DNA of 64,000 nucleotides, from assembly GCF_014203555.1 (NCBI RefSeq), contig NZ_JACHJH010000001.1, forward strand, positions 792,013 through 856,012. The letters are read 5' to 3'. The position numbers and the translations under genes are program-made. Source of the stretch: Streptomyces olivoverticillatus. GTDB taxonomy: Bacteria; Actinomycetota; Actinomycetes; Streptomycetales; Streptomycetaceae. Below, in pieces: positions 35,779 to 44,244 of the stretch (its first letter is position 1; each line of letters starts with the position of its first letter). Under the pieces are notes generated by a model. That model searched no databases, had not been told where the DNA came from, and saw only the letters and a list, made by a program, of their open reading frames with translations.

Positions 35779-36627
35779 TCACACGCTCTCCCCGTGCGCC
35801 GGCGCAGTGAAGCACTCCACCCCGGCGCCCGACGCCGGCCGCACGCACACCCGGGCCTTGGCGGGGTCCTTGGTCACCGTCATCGCCGTCGACAGATAGA
35901 CCTCCGTGTCCCGCTGGCCGGCCGCCCGCACTTCCTTGGTGTCCGCGCCCGGGAGCGACAGCTCGACCCGGTCGCCCACGTGCAGGCCCATCGTGCGCAC
36001 CCACACGGCCCCGCACTTGGCCCCGTAGCGGATCTCCACCCGCTGGCCGCCGGATGCCTTGCGCTTCAGCAGCGTGACGACCATCCCCTCCGCGCCGCAC
36101 CCCATCTGCGCGGGGTCCGCGCCCTCGCACTCCTCGCCCTTGCAGCCGGGCTCGAACGACTGCGGGTACGGGGAGGAGGCCGCGAGGGCGCCGGGCCGGC
36201 TGCCGCCGGAGGCGTGCCGGCCCCCGGTGAGGAGCAACAATGCGGCCGCCACGGCCACGGCCAGCACGGCGCCGGAGACCAGCCACGCCCTCCGGGAGCG
36301 AACCCACGGCCGCCACGGGCCGGGCGGCTCCCCGACAGGCGGGCCGACCGGCGCTTCGGCGGGTGCGGCCCGGCGGCTCCACGCCTGTTCGGCCAGCTCC
36401 CACAGCGCCAGCAGCCGCCCCGGCGGCTCGTCCGCCAGGGCGCACAGCGCCTCGACGGCCTGCCTTGGCGCCAGCTTCTTGCCGTTGAGATAGCGCTCCC
36501 ACGACGACTTGCTGAACGGGGTGCGCCCGCCGAGCGCGGCCAGGCTCAGCCCTGTACGGTCGCGTACCTCGCGCAGGGCGGCGGCCAGCCGGACGCACTC
36601 GGGCGGAACAGGGTGTTCACCGCTCAC
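35779..36627 (-). CDS. Membrane-tethered XRE regulator with DUF2690 domain (second copy)
   Basis: 282 residues from a GTG at 36627 that overlaps the previous gene's TGA (GTGA). HTH at about residues 10-65 (LAAALREVRDRTGLSLAALGGRTPFSKSSWERYLNGKKLAPRQAVEALCA), membrane helix near residue 125-145 (AWLVSGAVLAVAVAAALLLLTGG), then an outside domain with the DUF2690 cysteine pattern (CKGEECEGADPAQMGCG, YGAKCGAVWVRT, CVRPASGAGVEC). It is a paralogue of the gene at 34273, with a shorter cytoplasmic linker. Co-translated with the gene at 36624, suggesting that two different outside sensors are made together. Confidence 0.82.
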   Translation of the reverse strand: MSGEHPVPPECVRLAAALREVRDRTGLSLAALGGRTPFSKSSWERYLNGKKLAPRQAVEALCALADEPPGRLLALWELAEQAWSRRAAPAEAPVGPPVGEPPGPWRPWVRSRRAWLVSGAVLAVAVAAALLLLTGGRHASGGSRPGALAASSPYPQSFEPGCKGEECEGADPAQMGCGAEGMVVTLLKRKASGGQRVEIRYGAKCGAVWVRTMGLHVGDRVELSLPGADTKEVRAAGQRDTEVYLSTAMTVTKDPAKARVCVRPASGAGVECFTAPAHGESV

Positions 36628-37370
36628 CGGCGCAGCTCCTGCCAGGTGTCCGGGCCGACGATGCCGTCGACGACCAGACCGCGGTCCTTCTGGAAGCGCT
36701 TGGCGGCGTCCTTGCTCTTCTCGCCGTACGAGCCGTCGGTGATGCCGGGGTCGAAACCGTGGTACCGCAGCAGGCACTGGGCCTCCAGCACCTCCCAGCC
36801 CGTGCTCTTGAGGTCCATCAGCACGGTGCGGGTCGCGCTGTAGCCGGCGCGCAGTTCGCCGCCCTTGCGCGCCACGTCGCACGGGCGCGAGCGGCCCAGC
36901 ACGAAGACGAAGGGGGCCGGAGTGTTCCCCTGCGGCGCGCCGGCCTTCGCCCCGTCGTCGTGCTGCCACGGCCGTGCGACCAGCAGCCCCACGGCCAGCG
37001 CCACCACCAGGACGAACACCGCCCCGACGACCAGCCTGGTCCGCCGGGAGCCGCGCCGCAGGCCACGGCCCCCTTCCGGCTCCGGGGCCCCGTCCGGCTC
37101 CTCCGCCGGCCAGGCCTCGGCCGCCACCTCGTGCAGCACCAGCAGGCGGGTGACGTCTCCCCCGCACACCTGCGCCAGCCGCTCGACGGCGTCGCGCGGC
37201 GGCAGCTGCTTGCCGTTGAGACAGCGCTCCCACGACGAGCGGCTGTAGGAGGTCTTGGCCGCCAACGCGGCGAGGCTGAGCCCGCTGCGGTCCTTGAGCT
37301 TCCTGAGCTGGACGACCAGCTGACGCACCCGGTCGTCCAACGAGGCGGGTAATTCCTTCCAACGCGACAT
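36624..37370 (-). CDS. Membrane-tethered XRE regulator with peptidoglycan-binding domain, TTA-containing
   Basis: 248 residues. HTH at about residues 15-70 (QLRKLKDRSGLSLAALAAKTSYSRSSWERCLNGKQLPPRDAVERLAQ), membrane helix near residues 112-132 (LVVGAVFVLVVALAVGLLVA), and an outside region whose last 70 residues are a PG_binding_1 domain (EAQCLLRYHGFDPGITDGSYGEKSKDAAKRFQKDRGLVVDGIVGPDTWQELR). Inside and outside parts are those of a one-component sensor that could read cell-wall state. Codon 7 is TTA (37350-37352), so synthesis should depend on bldA. It shares HTH sequence with the two DUF2690 neighbours and its PG-binding domain with the divergent small gene at 37691. Confidence 0.82.
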   Translation of the reverse strand: MSRWKELPASLDDRVRQLVVQLRKLKDRSGLSLAALAAKTSYSRSSWERCLNGKQLPPRDAVERLAQVCGGDVTRLLVLHEVAAEAWPAEEPDGAPEPEGGRGLRRGSRRTRLVVGAVFVLVVALAVGLLVARPWQHDDGAKAGAPQGNTPAPFVFVLGRSRPCDVARKGGELRAGYSATRTVLMDLKSTGWEVLEAQCLLRYHGFDPGITDGSYGEKSKDAAKRFQKDRGLVVDGIVGPDTWQELRR

Positions 37371-37690
37371 GTTCCACCCCATACGCGTCATGTTCCCCCG
37401 AGGCGACGAGCCTCCTCTGCCGCACATCATGGCCACGCGCGGGCACCGTTACCTCCGGCTGTCCACGGCGCCCGCGACTTCCGGCCAGCGCGACCGGTCC
37501 CCGCCGTCCCGCCACGGCGTCGTGGGACCGTACGTCCCCGCAGGTCACGGTGTGGGACGTCCCAGGGTGACCCGATTCCCGGCGACCGTCTGGCAGTTGG
37601 GGATGTGGCGCATCACAGTCATCGGTGCAAGCCGGGCGGCGCGGTCCACCCCGCGCCGCCCGTCACCCCAACGGGAGGAAGCCGGCCATC

Positions 37691-37978
37691 GTGAACGTAC
37701 CCAAGCCCGTCGCTCCCGCGGCCGCCACGGCCGCCACCACCTACGACTGCGGCACGATCTGGTACACGGGCAGCGCGCTCACGGTGCGGGGCGGCACGGG
37801 CGAGCGGGTCGCCGAGGTGCAGTGCCTGCTCAAGCTCCACGGATACCGCGTGAAGGTGGACGGCGTCTTCGGCGCCGACACGCACGCCAAGGTCGTCGAC
37901 TACCAGAGGTCCACCGGGACGACACCCTGCGACGGGGTGGTCACCCCGGCGACCTGGGCGGCGCTGCGCGATTTCTGA
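37691..37978 (+). CDS. Small peptidoglycan-binding domain protein
   Basis: 95 residues from a GTG with GGAGGAAG about 10 bases upstream. After a short Ala/Pro N terminus (MNVPKPVAPAAATAATTYDCG) it is one PG_binding_1 domain: RVAEVQCLLKLHGYRVKVDGVFGADTHAKVVDYQRSTG, then CDGVVTPATWAALRDF. The domain is similar to that of the membrane regulator at 36624, from which it is divergent. The N terminus is not a clear signal peptide; an upstream GTG at 37625 would add a basic stretch but has no ribosome binding site. Three cysteines may form a disulfide if it is exported. It may compete with, or be controlled by, the neighbouring sensor. Confidence 0.7.
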   Translation: MNVPKPVAPAAATAATTYDCGTIWYTGSALTVRGGTGERVAEVQCLLKLHGYRVKVDGVFGADTHAKVVDYQRSTGTTPCDGVVTPATWAALRDF

Positions 37979-37988
37979 CGCAGCCCAC

Positions 37989-38020
37989 GGCCCGTCCTCC
38001 CACGGGGGAGAGGACGGGCC
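37989..38020. terminator. Bidirectional terminator between PG-binding gene and icd
   Basis: GGCCCGTCCTC (37989-37999) and GAGGACGGGCC (38010-38020) form a perfect 11-bp stem with a 10-base loop, between two convergent genes. The stem abuts the icd stop codon. Confidence 0.8.
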
Positions 38021-39237
38021 TACTCGGCCGTCTTCCTGCGCAGGCCCTCCTCCAGGGCGTCCAGGAACTGCTCCGTGGTCAGCCACGGCGTGTCCTTCGA
38101 GACCAGGAGCGCCAGGTCCTTGGTCATCTTGCCGCTCTCCACGGTCTCCACGCAGACCTGCTCCAGCGTCCGGGCGAAGCCGGTGACCTCCGGCGTGCCG
38201 TCCAGCTTCCCGCGGTGTGCCAGGCCCCGGGCCCAGGCACAGACGGAGGCGACCGGGTTGGTCGAGGTCGGCTGTCCCTGCTGGTGGCGGCGGTAGTGGC
38301 GGGTGACCGTGCCGTGCGCGGCCTCGGCCAGCGCCGTACGGCCGTCGGGGGACATCAGCACCGAGGTCATCAGGCCCCGCGAGCCGAAACCCTGCGCGAC
38401 CAGGCCGGACTGGACGTCACCGTCGTAGTTCTTGCACGCCCAGACGTAGCCGCCCTCCCCTTTCAGCGCGGCGCCGACCATGTCGTCGATCAGCCGGTGC
38501 TCGTAGACCAGGCCCGCCCCCTCGAAGGCGGACCGGAACTCGGCGTCGAAGACCTCCTGGAAGAGCTCCTTGAACCGGCCGTCGTACTTCTTGAGGACCG
38601 TGTTCTTGGTGGACAGGTAGACCGGGAAGCCACGGTCCAGCCCGTAGCGGAGGGAAGCGCGCGCGAAGTCACGGATCGACTCGTCCAGGTTGTACATCGA
38701 CAGCGCGACGCCGGGGCCCGGGAAGTCGAAGACCTCCAGCTCGACCGGCTCCGAGCCGTCCTTCGGGGTGAAGGTCATGGTGAGGGTGCCCTCGCCCGGC
38801 ACCTTCAGGTCCGTCGCGCAGTACTGGTCGCCGAAGGCGTGGCGGCCCACGACGATCGGCCTGGTCCACCCGGGGACCGGCCTCGGCACATTGCCCACCA
38901 TGACCGGCTCGCGGAAGATCACGCCGCCCAGGACGTTGCGGATGGTGCCGTTGGGCGAGCGGTACATCGCCTTGAGGCCGAACTCCTCGACCCGCGCCTC
39001 GTCCGGCGTGATGGTGGCGCACTTGACGCCGGCGCCGTGCCGGCGGACGGCGTGGGCGGCGTCGACGGTCACCTGGTCGTTGGTGGCGTCGCGGTGCTCG
39101 ATGCCCAGGTCGAAGTAGTCCAGCTCCAGATCGAGGTGGGGCAGGACCAGCCTGTCCCTGACGAACCCCCAGATGATGCGGGCCATCTCGTCGCCGTCGA
39201 GCTCGACGACGGGGTTCGCCACCTTGATCTTGGTCAT
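38020..39237 (-). CDS. icd: NADP-dependent isocitrate dehydrogenase, homodimeric eukaryote-like type
   Basis: 405 residues. The sequence is of the mitochondrial/cytosolic NADP-IDH type: [44 protein letters not shown], the substrate-binding Arg in [14 protein letters not shown], and the metal-binding [10 protein letters not shown]. It oxidises isocitrate to 2-oxoglutarate with NADP. Streptomyces is better known for a monomeric NADP-IDH of about 740 residues, so this shorter type, also found in mycobacteria, is either the main enzyme here or a second isozyme. It stands near mdh and sucCD, but in its own transcription unit ending at a strong terminator. Confidence 0.93.
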   Translation of the reverse strand: MTKIKVANPVVELDGDEMARIIWGFVRDRLVLPHLDLELDYFDLGIEHRDATNDQVTVDAAHAVRRHGAGVKCATITPDEARVEEFGLKAMYRSPNGTIRNVLGGVIFREPVMVGNVPRPVPGWTRPIVVGRHAFGDQYCATDLKVPGEGTLTMTFTPKDGSEPVELEVFDFPGPGVALSMYNLDESIRDFARASLRYGLDRGFPVYLSTKNTVLKKYDGRFKELFQEVFDAEFRSAFEGAGLVYEHRLIDDMVGAALKGEGGYVWACKNYDGDVQSGLVAQGFGSRGLMTSVLMSPDGRTALAEAAHGTVTRHYRRHQQGQPTSTNPVASVCAWARGLAHRGKLDGTPEVTGFARTLEQVCVETVESGKMTKDLALLVSKDTPWLTTEQFLDALEEGLRRKTAE

Positions 39238-39325
39238 GAGCCGGACACACCCCTCTCGCGCAGGAACCTCGGCATGAGGACACTTCCGGGGCCGACGCGA
39301 CGGACGGCCCCAGGAACACCTTGCG

Positions 39326-39811
39326 CTACTGCACGGTGAAGTGCAGCACGTCGTCCAGGAAGGGGATCTTCAACCAGGGGTGCGGTTGGGCCATCAGGGC
39401 GAGCAGCAAGATCGCCAGCCCCAGCCCGCCGTACGTGAAGATGTCGGTGAAGCGCGAGCGCACGGCCAGCATGCCCACGGAGGGCAGCGACCAGCGCAGC
39501 ACGGCGCCCCCGATCATCGCCAGCCCGATGATGATCGTCCCGATCCGGAACGCGTCGAACGCGACGACCAGCAGCCCCAGGCCCGTCATCCCCAGCACCG
39601 CCAGCAGCGGCCACTGCCGGGCGGGCGCCGGAGCGCGTCCGGGCGCGGCGCGCCCGCCGCCCTCGGGCCGCGCGGTGTCCCGCGTGACCCGCGGCGGGCG
39701 GCGCGAGGACGCGCCCCGCCCGGGCTCGCCCTCCGGCCCGGAGCCGGCGTCCGGGCCGGGGCGGGCCTTGCCGTCGCGGTCCGGTTCGGACCCGCCGGGC
39801 TCAGCCTGCAT
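39326..39811 (-). CDS. DUF3017 membrane protein
   Basis: 161 residues from the ATG at 39811, which lies inside the end of folD (11-bp overlap). The first 75 residues are a Pro/Gly/Arg-rich cytoplasmic tail; three membrane helices follow ([41 protein letters not shown] and [20 protein letters not shown]). This matches the actinobacterial DUF3017 family, nearly always found just after folD. Function unknown; the conserved gene order suggests co-expression with folD rather than a shared pathway. Confidence 0.82.
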   Translation of the reverse strand: MQAEPGGSEPDRDGKARPGPDAGSGPEGEPGRGASSRRPPRVTRDTARPEGGGRAAPGRAPAPARQWPLLAVLGMTGLGLLVVAFDAFRIGTIIIGLAMIGGAVLRWSLPSVGMLAVRSRFTDIFTYGGLGLAILLLALMAQPHPWLKIPFLDDVLHFTVQ

Positions 39812-40682
39812 CCGCGACTCCGGCTGCACGCTCCGCCGCACGCTCGGCTGCCTCTACAACGTTCACCAGCAGCAGCGCCCGCGTCATGGGGCCCACACCG
39901 CCGGGGTTCGGGGCGATCCAGTCGGCGACCTCGGCGACGCCCGGGTGCACATCGCCGACGATCTTGCCCTCGGAGTCCCGGCTGACGCCGACGTCCAGCA
40001 CGGCGGCGCCCGGCTTGACGTCCTCCGGCTTGATCAGGTGCGGCACGCCCGCCGCCGCCACGATGATGTCGGCCTGGCGCAGCTGCGCGGAGAGGTCACG
40101 GGTGCCGGTGTGGCAGAGGGTGACGGTGGCGTTCTCGGACTTGCGGGTGAGCAGCAGCCCGATCGACCGGCCCACGGTGACGCCGCGGCCGACGACCACG
40201 ACGTGCGCGCCGTTGATCTCCACGCCGTGCCGGCGCAGCAACTGGACGATGCCGTTGGGGGTGCAGGGCAGCGGTGCCGACTCGTTGAGCACGAGGCGGC
40301 CCAGGTTGGTCGGGTGCAGGCCGTCGGCGTCCTTGGCCGGGTCGATGAGCTCCAGGACCCGGTTGGTGTCGATGCCCTTGGGCAGCGGGAGTTGGACGAT
40401 GTAGCCCGTGCACTCGGGGTTCTCGTTGAGCTCGCGGACGACCGCCTCGATCTCCTCCTGCGTGGCGGTGTCGGGCAGCTCGCGCTGGATCGAGCCGATG
40501 CCGACCTGCGCGCAGTCGCGGTGCTTTCCGGCCACGTACCACTTGCTGCCGGGGTCTTCGCCGACCAGGAGGGTGCCGAGGCCCGGCACGACGCCCTTGG
40601 CCTTCAGCGCCTCCACGCGGCTGGTGAGTTCGGACTTGATGGCGGCGGCGGTGGCCTTGCCATCGAGAATCTGGGCGGTCAT
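39801..40682 (-). CDS. folD: Methylenetetrahydrofolate dehydrogenase/cyclohydrolase
   Basis: 293 residues from the ATG at 40682, with GCGAGGA upstream. Catalytic Tyr and Lys in [17 protein letters not shown], the PLP-like [23 protein letters not shown] block, the NADP-binding [14 protein letters not shown], and the signature [22 protein letters not shown]. FolD interconverts 5,10-methylene- and 10-formyl-tetrahydrofolate and supplies formyl groups to PurN and PurH, whose genes lie just upstream. A hairpin at 40799-40823 separates folD from purH. The C-terminal Ala/Glu-rich tail is slightly longer than in E. coli. Confidence 0.95.
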   Translation of the reverse strand: MTAQILDGKATAAAIKSELTSRVEALKAKGVVPGLGTLLVGEDPGSKWYVAGKHRDCAQVGIGSIQRELPDTATQEEIEAVVRELNENPECTGYIVQLPLPKGIDTNRVLELIDPAKDADGLHPTNLGRLVLNESAPLPCTPNGIVQLLRRHGVEINGAHVVVVGRGVTVGRSIGLLLTRKSENATVTLCHTGTRDLSAQLRQADIIVAAAGVPHLIKPEDVKPGAAVLDVGVSRDSEGKIVGDVHPGVAEVADWIAPNPGGVGPMTRALLLVNVVEAAERAAERAAGVADAG

Positions 40683-40798
40683 GTGCACATCCTCGCGGAT
40701 CTGGCGGCGTCGGTTCCACTCAGGTCCGGGCGGGGCCGCGCCCCGCCGCCTGCGACGCCGCGCGGTGGTCATGGGGTCGGGGGCCGGACGGCCGAGCG

Positions 40799-40823
40799 GC
40801 GGGGGCCGCCGCACGGCCCCCGC
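40799..40823 (-). terminator. Terminator between purH and folD
   Basis: GCGGGGGCCG (40799-40808) and CGGCCCCCGC (40814-40823) form a perfect 10-bp stem with a 5-base loop, 25 bases after the purH stop at 40848. Confidence 0.75.
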
Positions 40824-40847
40824 CCGTGTCGTACCGCCCGGGCCGCC

Positions 40848-42410
40848 TCAGTGGAAGAAGTGGCGCGTACCGGTGAAGTACATGGTCACGCCCGCCGCCT
40901 CGGCGGCCTCCACGACCTGCTCGTCGCGGACCGAACCGCCCGGCTGGGCCACGGCCTTGATGCCGGCCGAGGTCAGCACCTCCAGCCCGTCCGGGAAGGG
41001 GAAGAACGCGTCTGACGCGGCGTACGAACCGCGCGTCCGCTCCTCGCCCGCCCGCTGGACGGCCAGCTTGGCGGAGTCCACGCGGTTGACCTGGCCCATG
41101 CCGACGCCGACGGTCGCGCCGTCCTTGGCCAGCAGGATGGCGTTGGACTTCACCGCGCGGCAGGCCTTCCACGCGAAGGCCAGCTCGGCCAGCTCGTCGG
41201 CGGAGAGCGCCTCGCCCGTGGCGAGCGTCCAGTTCGCCGGGTCGTCGCCCTCGGCTTGGAGCCGGTCCTTGGCCTGGACCAGCAGACCGCCCTCGATGGG
41301 CCGGGACTCGCCGTGCGCCGCGGGCGCGTCGGCGCAGCGCAGCACCCGGATGTTCTTCTTGCGGGCCAGCACCTCGACGGCGCCGTCCTCGTAGTCCGGC
41401 GCGACGATGACCTCGGTGAAGATCTCCGCGACCTGCTCGGCCATGGCCACCGACACCGGCTGGTTGACGGCGATCACGCCGCCGAAGGCGGACAGCGGGT
41501 CGCAGGCGTGGGCCTTGCGGTGCGCCTCGGCCACGTCGGCGCCGACGGCGATGCCGCACGGGTTGGCGTGCTTGATGATCGCGACGCAGGGGTCGGCGTG
41601 GTCGTAGGCGGCGCGGCGCGCGGCGTCGGTGTCGACGAAGTTGTTGTACGACATCTCCTTGCCGTGCAGCTGCTCCGCGTTCGCGAGCCCCGTGCCGGTG
41701 GGGTCGAGGTAGAGCGCGGCGGGCTGGTGCGGGTTCTCGCCGTAGCGCAGCACCTGCTTGCGGGCGTAGGAGATCCCGATGAAGTCGGGCCACGGGCCCT
41801 CGTCCGCGCCGTAGCCCTCCGCGAACCAGTTCGCCACGGCCATGTCGTAGGCGGCCGTGTGCTGGAACGCCTCGGCGGCCAGCCGCTTGCGGGCGGCGAG
41901 GTCGAAGCCGCCGTCCTCGACGGCCGCCAGCAGCTCGTCGTAGCGCTCGGGGTTGACGACCACGGCGACCGAGGGGTGGTTCTTGGCGGCCGCGCGGACC
42001 ATCGAGGGGCCGCCGATGTCGATCTGCTCGACGCACTCGTCGGGCGAGGCGCCGGAGGCGACGGTCTCGCGGAACGGGTAGAGGTTGACGATCACCAGCT
42101 CGAAGGGGCGGACGCCCAGCTCGTCGAGCTGCTTGCGGTGGGAGTCGAGGCGCTGGTCGGCGAGGATCCCCGCGTGGACGCGCGGGTGCAGGGTCTTGAC
42201 CCGGCCGTCCAGGCACTCGGGGAAGCCGGTGAGCTCCTCGACCTTGGTGACGGGCACCCCGGCGGCAGCGATCTTCGCGGCCGTCGAGCCGGTCGAGACG
42301 AGCTCGACCCCCGCCGTGTGCAGACCGCGCGCCAGCTCTTCCAGCCCGGTCTTGTCGTAGACGCTGACCAGCGCGCGGCGGATGGGCCGCTTCATACCTT
42401 CGGCGGTCAC
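40848..42410 (-). CDS. purH: Bifunctional AICAR transformylase/IMP cyclohydrolase
   Basis: 520 residues from a GTG at 42410, overlapping the purN stop as GTGA with AAGGA close upstream. N-terminal cyclohydrolase (MGS-like) domain: [47 protein letters not shown]-terminal AICAR transformylase: [42 protein letters not shown] and DAFFPFPDG. It carries out the last two steps of de novo IMP synthesis. It is co-transcribed with purN, whose product makes the preceding formyl transfer. Confidence 0.97.
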   Translation of the reverse strand: MTAEGMKRPIRRALVSVYDKTGLEELARGLHTAGVELVSTGSTAAKIAAAGVPVTKVEELTGFPECLDGRVKTLHPRVHAGILADQRLDSHRKQLDELGVRPFELVIVNLYPFRETVASGASPDECVEQIDIGGPSMVRAAAKNHPSVAVVVNPERYDELLAAVEDGGFDLAARKRLAAEAFQHTAAYDMAVANWFAEGYGADEGPWPDFIGISYARKQVLRYGENPHQPAALYLDPTGTGLANAEQLHGKEMSYNNFVDTDAARRAAYDHADPCVAIIKHANPCGIAVGADVAEAHRKAHACDPLSAFGGVIAVNQPVSVAMAEQVAEIFTEVIVAPDYEDGAVEVLARKKNIRVLRCADAPAAHGESRPIEGGLLVQAKDRLQAEGDDPANWTLATGEALSADELAELAFAWKACRAVKSNAILLAKDGATVGVGMGQVNRVDSAKLAVQRAGEERTRGSYAASDAFFPFPDGLEVLTSAGIKAVAQPGGSVRDEQVVEAAEAAGVTMYFTGTRHFFH

Positions 42411-43036
42411 AGGATCCTTACCTTTCGTCCCTCTATGCGGTAGCCGTTGCGGGCCAGGCGCCCCACGACATCGACGAGCAGCGTGCGCTCGACTTCCTTG
42501 ATCCGCTCGTGCAGCGCGGATTCGTCGTCCTCGTCCCGGATCTCGACCACGCCCTGGGCGATGACCGGGCCGGTGTCGACGCCCTCGTCGACGAAGTGGA
42601 CGGTGCAGCCGGTCACCTTGGCGCCGTACGCGAGCGCGTCGCGGACGCCGTGGGCGCCGGGGAAGCTGGGCAGCAGGGCGGGGTGGGTGTTGACGATGCG
42701 GCCGCCGAAGCGGGCGAGGAATCCCTTCCCCACGATCTTCATAAAGCCCGCGGAGACCACCAGGTCCGGCTCGTACGCGGCCGTCGCCTCGGTCAGCGCC
42801 TCGTCCCAGGCGTCCCGCGTGGGGTGGTCCTTCACCCGGCAGACGAACGTGGGCAGACCGGCGCGCTCGGCGCGCTCGAGGCCGGCGATGCCCTCGCGGT
42901 CGGCGCCGACGGCCACGATCGCGGCGCCGTAGCCCTCCGGGTCCGCGGCGATGGCGTCCAGCAGGGCCTGCAGGTTCGTACCGGAACCGGAGACGAGCAC
43001 GACGATGCGGGCAGGGCGTGCAGCAGAGGCAGCCAC
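42407..43036 (-). CDS. purN: Phosphoribosylglycinamide formyltransferase
   Basis: 209 residues from the GTG at 43036 ([21 protein letters not shown]). Phosphate loop [14 protein letters not shown], catalytic Asn/His/Asp in [15 protein letters not shown] and [13 protein letters not shown]. The enzyme uses 10-formyl-THF to formylate GAR. A longer frame upstream adds a basic leader without support. It begins the purNH unit, and is divergent from the membrane protein gene at 43286 with about 250 bp between them. I looked there for a ZTP riboswitch and did not find one. Confidence 0.95.
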   Translation of the reverse strand: MAASAARPARIVVLVSGSGTNLQALLDAIAADPEGYGAAIVAVGADREGIAGLERAERAGLPTFVCRVKDHPTRDAWDEALTEATAAYEPDLVVSAGFMKIVGKGFLARFGGRIVNTHPALLPSFPGAHGVRDALAYGAKVTGCTVHFVDEGVDTGPVIAQGVVEIRDEDDESALHERIKEVERTLLVDVVGRLARNGYRIEGRKVRIL

Positions 43037-43285
43037 AGCGGTGGCCCTTTCTCGCGGATGGTGCGGTTTGTATGGTCGTACGAGACGGAGGGGTCGCCGA
43101 ATACGGGGGACTCTACGAAGCCGCCGACCGCCAGCAACGATACCGGCACACCGAACGGCCCCCACGGGACGGGGGCGGGCGCGGAGGGTAGCGTCGGGAC
43201 GGGCACGGGCGACCGGCCGCGGAAAACACGCGCGTCACCGTAGGCTCGAAGGGCAACGACGACACAAGGGGAAGACACACTCCAC

Positions 43286-43987
43286 ATGCCGGACCGACGC
43301 CACGACGCGGCTCACCGCCTCCCGCAGCCCGCCTCCCCGGAGGAGGCGCAGGACAACCCCTTCGCGGCGCCGCCCGAGGGGCAGCCCGACCGGCCCTGGC
43401 AGCCGCGGTGGCCGACGCCCCGGGACGGCGGCGAGGACGGCGCGGACCAGGGCGAACAGCCTCCGGCATGGGGCAGCCAGTGGAGCAGCCGGCAGCCGGG
43501 ACGACAGGGCGGCGGCTTCGGCGGCGGCCCGAAGCAGCCGTCGGACGGCGGGCAGGGCGGCGGCCCCGGGGGCCTGCGCTGGGACCCGACCGACCCGGCG
43601 CAGCGGCGCGCCCGTTACGCGCTGCTGGCGGGCATGTGGGGCTTCTTCTTCGCCCTCTTCAGCATCTGGCAGATCGCACTGCTGCTCGGCGCGCTCTCCC
43701 TCTACTGGGGCGGAAGCTCCCTGCGCGCCAAGCCCCGGCCGCGGGACGTGGACACCCCCGCCCCCACCCCGCCGCCCGGCGGCTTCCGCCCGCAGACGAC
43801 GGCAGCGGTCAGCGGTTTGGTGACGGGCGGTCTGGCGCTGGCGATCGTGGCGGCGACGTTCTCGTTCCACGTGGTCTACCGCGACTACTACACGTGCGTC
43901 GACGACGCGCTGACGCAGACGTCGCAGCAGGCGTGCGAGCAACACCTCCCGAAGCAGCTGCGGCCGCTGCTGGGGGTGCAGGACTGA
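43286..43987 (+). CDS. Membrane protein with long Pro/Gly/Gln-rich N terminus
   Basis: 233 residues. Residues about 1-105 are cytoplasmic and low in complexity (Pro, Gln, Gly, Asp). Two or three hydrophobic segments follow (RARYALLAGMWGFFFALFSIWQIALLLGALSLYWGG and AAVSGLVTGGLALAIVAATFSFHVVY), then a short outside tail with two cysteines (YTCVDDALTQTSQQACEQHLPKQLRPLL). No named domain is recognised; in Streptomyces a similar gene stands beside purN. It ends 43 bases before a MITE-like element. Confidence 0.72.
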   Translation: MPDRRHDAAHRLPQPASPEEAQDNPFAAPPEGQPDRPWQPRWPTPRDGGEDGADQGEQPPAWGSQWSSRQPGRQGGGFGGGPKQPSDGGQGGGPGGLRWDPTDPAQRRARYALLAGMWGFFFALFSIWQIALLLGALSLYWGGSSLRAKPRPRDVDTPAPTPPPGGFRPQTTAAVSGLVTGGLALAIVAATFSFHVVYRDYYTCVDDALTQTSQQACEQHLPKQLRPLLGVQD

Positions 43988-44067
43988 GGGCTGGGCCCTA
44001 TGAGCGGTGCGGGCGGGACCCGGGCGCACCCTAGGGCGTGTCCGATGGGTCGGCACAGGCCCCGCGA

Positions 44068-44101
44068 CTCCCCCAGCTACCGCTGGGAGGTGCCCCCAGC
44101 A
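44068..44101. repeat. 34-base direct repeat, copy 1
   Basis: Starts ctcccccagc and ends gcccccagca. It is itself a hairpin (CCCAGC-TACC-GCTGGG). Identical to 44171-44204. Confidence 0.85.
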
Positions 44102-44127
44102 CGGCACCTCGCTGCGTTGTCGCATAA

Positions 44128-44150
44128 CCCGAGTACGCCCAGTACTCGGG
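44128..44150. repeat. Hairpin inside MITE-like element
   Basis: CCCGAGTAC (44128-44136) and GTACTCGGG (44142-44150) form a perfect 9-bp stem with loop GCCCA. It could end transcription coming from either side. Confidence 0.7.
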
Positions 44151-44170
44151 CCATGCTCCGCCTCGCGATG

Positions 44171-44204
44171 CTCCCCCAGCTACCGCTGGGAGGTGCCCCC
44201 AGCA
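44171..44204. repeat. 34-base direct repeat, copy 2
   Basis: Identical over 34 bases to 44068-44101. A diverged relative is found inside the permease gene at 25082. Confidence 0.85.
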
Positions 44205-44244
44205 CCAGACGCCGCGGGACCCGCACCGACCCACCGGACACGCC

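Noticed and set aside
40683..43285. ZTP (pfl) riboswitch before folD or purN
   Set aside because: I read both leaders for the conserved core of that class and saw no match; only a terminator hairpin between purH and folD.
44068..44204. CRISPR-like pair of 34-base repeats
   Set aside because: Only two copies, with the unequal middle explained by a hairpin, and both within a MITE-like element; no cas genes.
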